Positions 24,899-32,955 of a DNA stretch of 33,058 bases are shown in pieces; the first letter of the stretch is position 1; every line of letters begins with the position of its first letter. Source of the stretch: Clostridia bacterium (lineage in GTDB: Bacteria > Bacillota_A > Clostridia > Christensenellales > Aristaeellaceae); NCBI GenBank assembly GCA_017481065.1, contig JAFUPT010000091.1:1-33058 (forward strand), read 5' to 3'. The notes under the pieces were generated by a model. The model was not told the DNA's origin and searched no databases. It saw only the letters and a program-made list of their open reading frames with translations. Position numbers and translations under genes: made by a program.

Positions 24899-25348
24899 TC
24901 AAAATCCCTTCTTGCTGTCCAGCAGGATGGTTACCGGGCCGTCGTTCACGAGGCTTACCTCCATGTGGGTGCGGAAGCGGCCCGTTTCCACATGGATGCC
25001 CTTATCAGCAATCTTTTTGCACAGCATTTCAAACAGCGGCTCCGCCTGTTCGGGCCTGGCGGCCCGGATGAAGCTGGGCCGCCTGCCGTGGCGCGCATCG
25101 CCTAGCAGGGTGAACTGGGAAACCAGCAGCACGCTGCCGCCCACATCCTGCAGGGAGAGGTTCATCTTATCATCCGCATCCTCAAATACCCGCAGGCCGG
25201 AGATTTTCTCCGCACAATAATTTACGTCCTGCTCGGTATCGCCTTCCTCGGCGCCGACCAGAACCATATATCCACTTTCAATTGCACCCACCAGCTCGCC
25301 TTCCACAGTGACGGAAGCCCGGGTGACCTTCTGTACAACACAACGCAT
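24899..25348 (-). CDS. dtd: D-aminoacyl-tRNA deacylase
   Basis: This 149-residue enzyme hydrolyses D-amino acids from mischarged tRNAs. The family motifs are complete: the N terminus [15 protein letters not shown], the active-site SQFTL ([21 protein letters not shown]) and the C-terminal NDGPVT cross-subunit Gly-Pro motif. Length is standard. GGAGG precedes the ATG by six bases. It lies downstream of the stringent-response gene, separated by a 278-base stretch rich in hairpins that may limit read-through. Confidence 0.96.
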   Translation of the reverse strand: MRCVVQKVTRASVTVEGELVGAIESGYMVLVGAEEGDTEQDVNYCAEKISGLRVFEDADDKMNLSLQDVGGSVLLVSQFTLLGDARHGRRPSFIRAARPEQAEPLFEMLCKKIADKGIHVETGRFRTHMEVSLVNDGPVTILLDSKKGF

Positions 25349-25372
25349 AAGTACCTCCGCTTGGGGGAGGCG

Positions 25373-25631
25373 CTTAGGGGACGCTGTCCCCTAAGAACCC
25401 CAGCCAGAGGACGCTGTCCTCTGGACTCCTGCTTAAGGGACATTGCCCCTTAAGAATCCCCTCCAATGCGATGCTTCGCATAGCCGAAAAATTATTATTA
25501 TTCTATTCTGAAAAACGCGCCGCCGACTGGCGCGTTTTTTTCAGGGGTTTCCAAAGGGAATCATTCCCTTTGGCGGGGTGCAGGGGCAGAGCCCCTGCCA
25601 GGTAACCAAGGGACAGAGTCCCTTGGTTACC
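25373..25631. repeat. Cluster of six short palindromic hairpins between dtd and the (p)ppGpp gene
   Basis: Perfect or near-perfect hairpins occur at 25373-25395 (10-bp stem, loop GCT), 25404-25424 (9 bp, loop GCT), 25432-25454 (8 bp, loop ACATTGC), 25551-25573 (10 bp, loop TCA), 25580-25598 (8 bp, loop AGA) and 25601-25631 (14 bp, loop AGA). Most share a GGGAC/GTCCC-like core with a three-base loop but differ in the outer arms. The outer arms keep perfect pairing despite the different sequence, so structure rather than sequence appears conserved. The last hairpin contains the stop codon of the (p)ppGpp gene. A terminator lies in the middle of the cluster. Similar repeats are common in gut Clostridia and often give spurious short protein predictions. 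Confidence 0.8.
25511..25541. terminator. Bidirectional intrinsic terminator
   Basis: ACGCGCC (25515-25521) pairs with GGCGCGT (25529-25535) around a seven-base loop. There is an A run on the left and a T run on the right, so it can work in either direction. It should end the recJ-relA transcript before dtd, at least in part. Confidence 0.75.
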
Positions 25632-27831
25632 CCGAAACCCGGCTCACCTCGATCACATCCGGGGACTTCTGAATATCCTTGATGATCTTGCCGAGCTGCT
25701 GGGTATCCTTGATGGTGATGGAAACGTTGAAAACATAGGTGCCATTTTTCAGGCTGTGGCCGCTGATGGAGCCGACGGGCACATTCTGGGCGGCGAGCAT
25801 AACGGAGATTTCCGCCAGCAGGCCGGTGCGGTTGTAGCAGAGGATGCGCACCTCGGCTTCGTAGCTGGCGTCCTTGCCCTGGGTTTCCCATTCGACATCG
25901 ATGAGGCGGTTCTGCTCCACATCGGGGTCCTTGAGGGAAATGCAATCCTGCCGGTGCACGGAAACGCCGCGGCCGCGGGTGATATAGCCCACGATGGAAT
26001 CGCCGGGCAGGGGATTGCAGCAGCGCGCGAAGCGCACGAGCATGCCGCTTTCGCCCTTCACGATCACGCCGTTGGAGGAGGACTGCTGGTGCTTGCGGTG
26101 GTTTTCCTCACCCTTGAGCACCTCCGGAAGCTCGGCAGGAACTTCCTCGGATTTGGCATGCTTTTTGTATTCCTCCACGAGGCGGTTGAGCACCTGCGCG
26201 CAGGATAGGCCGCCGAAGCCCACCATGGCGTAAGTATCATCCATGGTCTGGGCGGAGAAGCGCTTGCAGATCACCTCGGAGGCTTCGCGGGTAACCAGCT
26301 GGGAGAGCTGGTAGCCGAGGCGCTTGGCCTCCTTTTCCAGCATATCCTTGCCGAGGATGATGTTTTCATCGCGCTGCTCGCGCTTGAGCCAGGCGCGGAT
26401 CTTGGCCTTGGCCTCGCTGGTTTTCACGATATTCAGCCAATCGCGGCTGGGACCATGGGAGGAGGCGCTGGTCATCACCTCTACGAAATCGCCGGTTTCC
26501 AGATGGGAGGAGAGGGGCACGATGCGGCCGTTTACCTTCGCGCCGATGCAGCGGTTGCCGACCGCGGAATGAATGCGATAGGCAAAATCCAGCGGAGTGG
26601 CGCCGCGGGGCAGGGAAACCACATCCCCCTTGGGGGTGAATACGAATACTTCATCGGCGAAGAGGTCCACCTTGGCCAGCTCGCCGAATTCGCCGGGATC
26701 GCGCACATCGCTCTGCCAGTCCAGGATGCGGCGCAGCCAGCTGAGCTTGGTATCCAGCTCGTTTTCGTTGGCGCGGCCCTCCTTATAGCGCCAGTGGGCG
26801 GCGATGCCGTATTCGGCGGTGCGGTGCATATCGAAGGTGCGTATCTGCACCTCGAAGGGCTTGCCCTGGTTCACCACCGTGGTATGCAGGGATTGATACA
26901 TATTCGCCTTGGGCATGGAGATATAATCCTTGAAGCGGCCGGGCACCTGGGGCCACATGGTATGCACCACGCCGAGCACGAAGTAACAATCCTGCTGGGT
27001 ATTCACCAGAACGCGCAGGGCGATCAGATCGTTGATCTGGTCGAAGGTCTTGTTCTGGTTTTTCATCTTCTTGTAGATGGAATAGAAATGCTTGGGACGG
27101 CCCATGATTTCGCATTTGATGCCGGCTTCCCGCAGGCGCAGGCTGAGCTGCCGGGAAATATCGCCGATCATGCGCTCGCGTTCCTCCCGCTTCATGCCCA
27201 CCATGCGCACGAGCTCATAGAAGCCATCGGGATCGATATAGCGCAGGGAGAGGTCCTCCAGCTCCCATTTGATGGTATGCACGCCCATGCGGTGGGCGAG
27301 GGGGGCATAGATATCCAGGGTTTCCCGGGCGATGGGAATCTGGCGCTCGGGCTTCTGGAATTTCAGGGTGCGCATGTTGTGCAGGCGGTCGGCCAGCTTG
27401 ATGAGCACCACGCGGATATCCTTCGCCATGGCGAGGAACATCTTGCGCAGGGTTTCGGCCTGGGCCTCCTCCCGGGATGCGAAGTTCAGCTGGGAGAGCT
27501 TGGTCACGCCGTCCACCAGCAGCTCTACCTCCTGGCCGAATTCCGCGCGTATGGTTTCGAGGGTCACGCCCTCCACATCCTCCACGCAATCATGCAGGAG
27601 GCCGGCGGCGATGGTGGTGGCGTCCAGCATCAAATCGGTGAGGATCACGGCCACCGCGCAGGGATGGCTGAAATAGGGATCGCCGGATTTGCGCTTCTGG
27701 TTTTCATGGGCCTTTTCCGCGTAGCGGTAGGCACGGCGCACGAGGTCCATATCGTCATCGGGATGGAACTTCCGGATTTTCCGGATCAGGTCTTCCAGGC
27801 ACATATAGCCGGGTTCTGCACTATTCGGCAT
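25627..27831 (-). CDS. relA: Bifunctional (p)ppGpp synthetase/hydrolase (RelA/SpoT family)
   Basis: This 734-residue long RSH enzyme makes and destroys the alarmone (p)ppGpp. The hydrolase HD domain is intact (H56 in YFSHP, H80-D81 in GLLHDCVEDVEG). The synthetase domain has the substrate loop YSIYKKM and GRFKDYI, the RxKD form seen in bifunctional enzymes. SLHTTVV and FEVQIRTFDMHRTAEYGIAAHW follow. Next come a TGS domain (VFVFTPKGDVVSLPRGATPLDFAY) and a C-terminal ACT domain (YNRTGLLAEISVMLAAQNV). AAAGGAGG precedes the ATG, which overlaps the recJ end by 11 bases. The 3' end forms part of a 14-bp hairpin. Confidence 0.97.
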   Translation of the reverse strand: MPNSAEPGYMCLEDLIRKIRKFHPDDDMDLVRRAYRYAEKAHENQKRKSGDPYFSHPCAVAVILTDLMLDATTIAAGLLHDCVEDVEGVTLETIRAEFGQEVELLVDGVTKLSQLNFASREEAQAETLRKMFLAMAKDIRVVLIKLADRLHNMRTLKFQKPERQIPIARETLDIYAPLAHRMGVHTIKWELEDLSLRYIDPDGFYELVRMVGMKREERERMIGDISRQLSLRLREAGIKCEIMGRPKHFYSIYKKMKNQNKTFDQINDLIALRVLVNTQQDCYFVLGVVHTMWPQVPGRFKDYISMPKANMYQSLHTTVVNQGKPFEVQIRTFDMHRTAEYGIAAHWRYKEGRANENELDTKLSWLRRILDWQSDVRDPGEFGELAKVDLFADEVFVFTPKGDVVSLPRGATPLDFAYRIHSAVGNRCIGAKVNGRIVPLSSHLETGDFVEVMTSASSHGPSRDWLNIVKTSEAKAKIRAWLKREQRDENIILGKDMLEKEAKRLGYQLSQLVTREASEVICKRFSAQTMDDTYAMVGFGGLSCAQVLNRLVEEYKKHAKSEEVPAELPEVLKGEENHRKHQQSSSNGVIVKGESGMLVRFARCCNPLPGDSIVGYITRGRGVSVHRQDCISLKDPDVEQNRLIDVEWETQGKDASYEAEVRILCYNRTGLLAEISVMLAAQNVPVGSISGHSLKNGTYVFNVSITIKDTQQLGKIIKDIQKSPDVIEVSRVSG

Positions 27832-30193
27832 CGGAGCTCCTCCTTTCGACGGATTTTTTGCATTTCTGGATGGCGCGCCACACGGCGCTGGTTTCGGGAT
27901 CGGTCTTTTTCATGGGCGGCAGCTGCAGGGCGAAGGGCCGGGGATGGAGCTGCACCAATCGCATATCCATCAGCGCCAGCATGGAAGCCCGGCAGCACAG
28001 CGGGGAGAGTCCGCTCTCCTCCGATAGCCGCTGGTCCAGCGCCTCCCAGTCCGGTATGTGGGCCGGGCGGCGGGTAATGCGAATGCAGGCCTTGTATACC
28101 TCCCGCATCTGGTCCACATCGGGCAATTCATCAAATATATCCGTGCCGCAGGCAAGGGACAGGCATTCCACATGGCCGGGAATTTCATCCGGCACGGGCA
28201 CGCCCGCCAGCACCAGGCGGCGCAGCGAGGTTGGGAAGCCGTCCAGCTTCTCCGGGCAGAGCACGAGGCTGTTGAAGGCGCGCCGGTCTGCGGGCAGGCT
28301 TCCGATGGAGAGGTCCAGCGGGCAGGGCTCGGTATGGGCAAGTATTTCCCTCGCCATATCATAGTCCGCGCAGAGGATCCATGTTCCCTGGGAGCCGGCA
28401 GCCAGCAGGCCCTTGAGTTCCCGCATGGACAGGGCGGGAGCGCTGGAAACAAAGCTGTTTCTTCTATTATAGATTAGTTCTGTTAAGAAACGGCGCAGCT
28501 GCAAACCGGCCTCCGGCAGCGCGGCTCCGATGCGCTTCGCAGGCGCGCCTTCCCGGAGGGCGGACAGGCGCAGCTGCACATCCGTGCGGCCGTTCCAGTG
28601 GTTCAGCTGGGGAACGAACAAAATCTCCGCATCCTCGCCGAGCTTGCCCGCACGGTCGCCCGCGCCGAAGAAGATGCCCGTGCGGCGCACGCCATCCTCG
28701 GATGCGATCAGCCGCAGGTGGGAGCCCTGCGTGCCGATGGCCCGGGCCTCGATGATCTGCACGCTCGCCCGGAACACCGGCTCGGGATTGCCGCAGCCCG
28801 TGGGCTCGAGGGCAGCCAGCTCCCGCACGAAGCCTTCGCCGGTTTCGCCGAGGTTCACCTGGATATCGTAATCCGCGCAGGGAAGCCATGCCTCCTGCGG
28901 GGCGTTTTTGAACAGGTAATCATCCAGCGCCTGCTGGAGGGCGTCGAAGTTTTCGGCCTTCACAGTCAGGCCCGCCGCCTGCCTGTGACCGCCGAATTTT
29001 TCCATCAATTCCGCCGCGGAGGAGAGGGTTTCGTAAATATCCACACCCTCGATGCTGCGGCAGGAGCCGGTGAGCATGCCGTCGTTTTCCGCGAGAGCGA
29101 TCACCGGGAAATGGTATTTTTCCTTGAGATGGCTGGCGGCGAGGCCGATCACGCCGGGATTCCAGCCCGCGCCCCGCACCATGATGATGCGGTGGGCGGC
29201 GAAATCGAAATCGCGGAGCTGCTCTTCTGCCTGGGCGCGGATCTCCCGCTCCACGGCCTGGCGGCGGGCATTCTCCTGCTCCAGCTCATCCGCCTGGGCG
29301 ATGGCGAGGAAGGCTTCCTCCTGCACCAGCAGCTCGAAGGAGCGCCGGGCAGAGCCCAGCCGTCCGCCGGCGTTCAGCCGGGGAGCCAGCCGGAAGGCTA
29401 TTCCCTGGCTGTCCAGCTTGCCCGCCTCCACATGGGCGCTTTCCATCAGTGCCTCCACGCCGGGGCGGGGATGCACATTGATTTTCTGCAGGCCCAGATG
29501 CACGATGGCGCGGTTTTCCCCGGTGAGGGAAACCACATCGGCAACGGTGGCGATGGCGGCGAGGTCGATCCGCTCCATGGCGGCCTCCGTGCCCGCGATG
29601 GCCTGCACCAGCTTGAAGGCCACGCCTGCGCCGCAGAGGTAAGGCATGGGATAAGAACCCAGCAGGGGATTCACCGTGGGGCAGTCCGGCAGGGTTTCGC
29701 CGGGGCGGTGGTGATCGGTCACGATGCAGTCCATACCCAGCTCCATGGCGAGGACGATCAGATCCTTAGATGCGATGCCGCAGTCCACCGTGATCAGCAG
29801 GTCGCATCTCTCCGCCAGCTCGCGCACGGCATTTTCGTTCAGGCCGTAGCCCTCGCTGTGCCGGGAGGGCAGGTAGACCTCCGCGCCAATATTCTCGCTC
29901 CGGAAATAATCATAAAGGATGGCGGATGCGCACACGCCGTCCACATCATAATCGCCGTAGACCACGATCTTTTCGCAGTTTTCCATGGCGCGGCGGATGC
30001 GGGAAACGGCGCGATCCATATCGTTTAAGAGGAAGGGATCATGAAGCTGCGCTTCCGAGGGATGCAGGAAGATATCGGCCTCTTCCGCCGATCGAATGCC
30101 GCGCTGCATCAGCAGCCTGTGCAGCACCGGCGACATATTTGCCGGACGCTCAAACCAGCTGCGGTTGCCGCTTCGCTGGATATATCGCAGCAT
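27821..30193 (-). CDS. recJ: Single-stranded-DNA-specific exonuclease RecJ
   Basis: This 790-residue 5'-to-3' exonuclease acts in recombination and mismatch or base-excision repair. The DHH-family motifs are all visible: VVYGDYDVDG (residues 78-86), ITVDCGI (134-140), VTDHH (158-162), a LAPRLNAGGRLGSA segment, and the DHHA1 region with GGHRQAAGLTV. Length matches the long Firmicute RecJ form with an extra C-terminal domain compared with the enterobacterial protein. GGAGGGG lies about 12 bases before the ATG. Upstream are a hairpin, a 36-codon ORF and a consensus promoter, so recJ is the first large gene of the cluster. Confidence 0.96.
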   Translation of the reverse strand: MLRYIQRSGNRSWFERPANMSPVLHRLLMQRGIRSAEEADIFLHPSEAQLHDPFLLNDMDRAVSRIRRAMENCEKIVVYGDYDVDGVCASAILYDYFRSENIGAEVYLPSRHSEGYGLNENAVRELAERCDLLITVDCGIASKDLIVLAMELGMDCIVTDHHRPGETLPDCPTVNPLLGSYPMPYLCGAGVAFKLVQAIAGTEAAMERIDLAAIATVADVVSLTGENRAIVHLGLQKINVHPRPGVEALMESAHVEAGKLDSQGIAFRLAPRLNAGGRLGSARRSFELLVQEEAFLAIAQADELEQENARRQAVEREIRAQAEEQLRDFDFAAHRIIMVRGAGWNPGVIGLAASHLKEKYHFPVIALAENDGMLTGSCRSIEGVDIYETLSSAAELMEKFGGHRQAAGLTVKAENFDALQQALDDYLFKNAPQEAWLPCADYDIQVNLGETGEGFVRELAALEPTGCGNPEPVFRASVQIIEARAIGTQGSHLRLIASEDGVRRTGIFFGAGDRAGKLGEDAEILFVPQLNHWNGRTDVQLRLSALREGAPAKRIGAALPEAGLQLRRFLTELIYNRRNSFVSSAPALSMRELKGLLAAGSQGTWILCADYDMAREILAHTEPCPLDLSIGSLPADRRAFNSLVLCPEKLDGFPTSLRRLVLAGVPVPDEIPGHVECLSLACGTDIFDELPDVDQMREVYKACIRITRRPAHIPDWEALDQRLSEESGLSPLCCRASMLALMDMRLVQLHPRPFALQLPPMKKTDPETSAVWRAIQKCKKSVERRSSDAE

Positions 30194-30224
30194 TTCGTTC
30201 CCTCCCCTCCATTTAAAATAACGA

Positions 30225-30258
30225 AATCAGGAACCGGCTGCTGCGTCGATTCCTGATT
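30225..30258 (-). other. Hairpin between the upstream small ORF and recJ (possible attenuator)
   Basis: AATCAGGAA and TTCCTGATT (30225-30233 and 30250-30258) form a perfect 9-bp stem with a 16-base loop. In the transcribed direction it is followed by TCGTTATTTT. The T tract is broken, so it would be a partial terminator or a structure that separates small-ORF from recJ translation. Confidence 0.5.
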
Positions 30259-30270
30259 CTATGCTTCTAT

Positions 30271-30381
30271 TTATGCCTTTCCTGCCTGATAATAAGGAAA
30301 CCACATACAGGCGCAGTGAAACTGCAGCGCCTTGGATGCGCTGCGGCGGGTATTGCCCTTCATTGCGGCCTGAAGCTTCAT
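30271..30381 (-). CDS. Small 36-residue ORF (leader peptide or microprotein) upstream of recJ
   Basis: The ATG at 30381 is preceded at seven bases by GGGAGG, and the ORF ends with TAA at 30271. A near-perfect promoter lies 60 bases upstream. The peptide has a basic first half (MKLQAAMKGNTRRSASK) and a second half with C23-A-C25 followed by MWFPYY and a short basic end GKA. I do not recognise it. It is not the six-cysteine SCIFF peptide found near secDF/recJ in some Clostridia. It could be a regulatory leader peptide for recJ/relA, or a small functional peptide. An overlapping longer frame starting near 30415 lacks a ribosome site. Confidence 0.6.
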   Translation of the reverse strand: MKLQAAMKGNTRRSASKALQFHCACMWFPYYQAGKA

Positions 30382-30440
30382 GGATGTTCCTCCCGTATAT
30401 CGGAAAATCAGCCATTCTGACATCTTCTATATAGGATATT

Positions 30441-30469
30441 ATTATACTTACAAATTGGTGATACGTCAA
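30441..30469 (-). promoter_or_regulatory. Consensus sigma-A-type promoter of the recJ cluster
   Basis: Reading leftwards, TTGACG (30469-30464) is followed after exactly 17 bases by TATAAT (30446-30441). This is the best promoter in the window. The expected start near 30434 gives a 5' leader of about 50 bases before the 36-codon ORF. Confidence 0.85.
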
Positions 30470-30476
30470 GAGGAAA

Positions 30477-30546
30477 CGTTGGGAGGAGTCAACGCCAAAG
30501 GGGATGATTCCCCGCTGGAAGCGCCGTGTCCTCCCCCCTTCCAACG
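30477..30546. repeat. Compound hairpin containing an intergenic repeat copy
   Basis: The outer arms CGTTGG (30477-30482) and CCAACG (30541-30546), with GAGGA/TCCTC next to them, enclose an inner GGGGA-TGAT-TCCCC hairpin (30500-30513). On the minus strand the inner part reads GGGAATCATCCCCTTTGG, almost the same as the hairpin at 25551-25573. It lies between the GH112 gene and the recJ promoter and may help end the GH112 transcript, although no T run follows. Nothing else is seen in 30547-30626. Confidence 0.55.
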
Positions 30547-30626
30547 GAGAAAAATGGCTATGCCTTCACACATACAGAGCATGCGCAGCTGACAAAATGC
30601 CGAGTCGGCCACATCATGCCTGTACC

Positions 30627-32786
30627 CTATACATCCAGAATCCTCATTTCAAAGGGATTGAGCTTCACACAATAGGCTTTTCTTCCGAGGCCTATCCTTG
30701 CAGATTGCTCTTCCCCGGAATTGTTGATAACTGCCATCCTGCCGGATTGCGGATAGTACGCGCATTCGCACAGGGGATTGTCCGGCATGGCTTCGCCGCC
30801 CAGTTCTTCATGATGGGTTGCCCACAGCAGCGTCCGATAGAGCAGTTGTGCATTTACGGGAGAATATGTAAATCCATTCATGTATACACAGCGGCCCTTG
30901 CCGGTTTCCTTCACGGACAGGATCACATCTTCCCCATCCATTTTCAGCGGCAGGGTTTCGCCATCAGCGATGTACACATGGGGCATGCCGTTTGCAAATT
31001 CCGGATCTGGCAGGTCTTTCAGGATAAAGTGATCCTTCGCCGTTTCGCGATTGTAGCGGCCAATGCACACAGTGGCGCCGTTTTCCTTCTCCACCCCAAG
31101 GATTTCACGGAGCTGGAATACGCGCTGTCCATCTTCCGCTGCCGAGGGCTCACACACGCCGATGAAAGCGCCGCCATGCAATACAAAGCGGTTCACAGCC
31201 GCCTTCAGCCTGGCGTCCCGCCAAATTTCGCCGCCGGACCATGCATCTCCTGCGCGCCCGGCATTGATCAGCACATCCACATCCTCCGGGACGCCGTGTT
31301 CAGCAACTTCCGCCAGGGATATACTCCGAAGTTCCACCGGCAAGCCTGCCAGCGCCTCATGAATATGGTTCAGGGGCAGCTCCGGATGTTCATGCATGTG
31401 GCCTGCGCAATTCCAGGTACGCAAGCTGCCCCAGCTCTGCAAAATGCCGATGCGGATTCCGGAGCTCCAGGGCTCCCCTGCTTCATGCAGCGCTTTCAGC
31501 GTGCGGAATTCATCGGCGATATCCCGTATGGCCTCCACAAATTCCGGGTAGGGCTCCACCAGATGCAGATAGCCGCCGAGACCTATGCGGTCAATCTTCT
31601 TGCGCAGCAAGGCTCTGCGGATGCACATCCAATATTGCCAGGCGTCGATCTCCGGATGGCCTCCGGGCGCGAAGGTAGGCAGGCCGGAAAGCCCTGTCGG
31701 GAACAGGTAGGGATGGAGGCGCAGCTCGTGAACATCCACATCCACACCCGCACAGAGCCGTGCCTCAAAGGCATTGAATACACACTTGATCAGGCCGTCG
31801 AAGCCAAATTCCCGGAAATGGCCGCTCCAGGGTTCTATTCCGATCCAGCTGTCATCATAAAACACATATGCCTTGCGTCCTGCCGCATGCACCACATCAA
31901 TCAGTTCCCTGCCGAACTTGCGCACAAATTTGCCGGTAAAGGCCATCCAGTCCAGCTGCTTTGGCGTGGGCGGCGTGTGCGACGGACGGTAGCGGCCGCC
32001 GTTTACGAAATCTTCGGAGGTCAGCCGGTAGCCATATTCCCTTTCAAATTCCTCCAGGGCGAGGGGATTCACAGCAAAATCATAGCTTCCCCAATCGGTA
32101 AACACATCCCTGCGTCCGGGTTCATCGCCCCAAAACCAGCAGAAGTTGTAAAACATGCTGGTAAAGCGCACCACATCCGTACGGGGATGTTCCGCCAGCC
32201 ACTGCTTCATAAAATCAACCAGCGCCTGCTGCACCTCGGGATAGCGGGGTTCGACAGCCATCAGATGCTCCTTGTCCCCCCAATCATTGGTAACATGGTT
32301 GTACATGGATATCTCTTCCCAGATGCGGGTTGCCAGGAAATTAACGGTGTAAACATGGCCTTCCTGGGTACCCGGCAGGTATACGCGTTTGTTTTCCCAC
32401 TTCCAGCCGAAGATTTCCTGCCCGGAGCTGCGGTCGAACACTTGCCAATAGCGATAGGGATCATCCATTTCCTGGATGATGAACTGCTCCTGGAAATATC
32501 CCTTCAGGGGATCAATTTCCAAAGTTCCACCGGCAGAGAGCACGGGCTGGCTCATCAAAAAATTGCGCTGCAGATACTGGGGATGGCTGCGGGCAAAATC
32601 ATTGATGGAGCGCACCACGCAGAGCGTAGAATAAATTGCCGCGCCGGAATTGAGAATTTCATCCGAGAGCTGGGTGCCGTCGCTGTCGCGGATGCAATCC
32701 GCGCCCCAGAGTTTGCACAGATCCAATGTAAGCTGTTCATAGCCCACCTCGCCGGGCAGGGTAAAGCCACCCGTATGTTTTTTCAT
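30627..32786 (-). CDS. Beta-galactoside phosphorylase, GH112 (lacto-N-biose/galacto-N-biose or galactosyl-rhamnose type)
   Basis: This 719-residue cytosolic enzyme splits a beta-1,3 (or beta-1,4) galactoside with phosphate to give alpha-galactose 1-phosphate. Family landmarks: FTLPGE at the start, LWGADCIRDSDGTQLS (residues 26-41), MYNHVTNDWGDKEH (161-174), TDVVRFTSMFYNF (203-215), and the catalytic acid region YDDSWIGIEPWSG (D312). ILQSWGSLRTW and HGGAFIGVCEPSA follow. Length is normal for GH112. The family includes lacto-N-biose phosphorylases (mucin and milk sugars) and galactosyl-rhamnose phosphorylases (plant pectin); I cannot assign the acceptor from sequence alone. AAGGAGG precedes the ATG. 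It follows a GH1 gene on the same strand. Confidence 0.93.
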   Translation of the reverse strand: MKKHTGGFTLPGEVGYEQLTLDLCKLWGADCIRDSDGTQLSDEILNSGAAIYSTLCVVRSINDFARSHPQYLQRNFLMSQPVLSAGGTLEIDPLKGYFQEQFIIQEMDDPYRYWQVFDRSSGQEIFGWKWENKRVYLPGTQEGHVYTVNFLATRIWEEISMYNHVTNDWGDKEHLMAVEPRYPEVQQALVDFMKQWLAEHPRTDVVRFTSMFYNFCWFWGDEPGRRDVFTDWGSYDFAVNPLALEEFEREYGYRLTSEDFVNGGRYRPSHTPPTPKQLDWMAFTGKFVRKFGRELIDVVHAAGRKAYVFYDDSWIGIEPWSGHFREFGFDGLIKCVFNAFEARLCAGVDVDVHELRLHPYLFPTGLSGLPTFAPGGHPEIDAWQYWMCIRRALLRKKIDRIGLGGYLHLVEPYPEFVEAIRDIADEFRTLKALHEAGEPWSSGIRIGILQSWGSLRTWNCAGHMHEHPELPLNHIHEALAGLPVELRSISLAEVAEHGVPEDVDVLINAGRAGDAWSGGEIWRDARLKAAVNRFVLHGGAFIGVCEPSAAEDGQRVFQLREILGVEKENGATVCIGRYNRETAKDHFILKDLPDPEFANGMPHVYIADGETLPLKMDGEDVILSVKETGKGRCVYMNGFTYSPVNAQLLYRTLLWATHHEELGGEAMPDNPLCECAYYPQSGRMAVINNSGEEQSARIGLGRKAYCVKLNPFEMRILDV

Positions 32787-32955
32787 ACTGCCGTACCTCC
32801 TTGCCGGGGTATTCCCGTGTTCTCATTTACAAAACCGAGGCTGCCGCACCGTTTCCGGCGAAACAGCCCCGTTGAATCAAATGAAGCCTTATTCATGCCA
32901 ATGCGCGCGGTAAAATTCCTGCACGCTGCATCTGCGCCCTCTATCTCAGCGCTGT

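Noticed and set aside
25373..25631. CRISPR array
   Set aside because: The units are hairpins of differing sequence and irregular spacing, with no uniform spacers and no cas genes.
30271..30381. SCIFF-type six-cysteine peptide
   Set aside because: Only two cysteines are present, the length is shorter, and no radical SAM maturase is adjacent; HemZ at 22814 is a different family.
30227..30544. 105-codon minus-strand frame upstream of recJ
   Set aside because: Most of it lies upstream of or across the consensus promoter, and its usable ATG has no ribosome site. The overlapping 36-codon frame is better supported.
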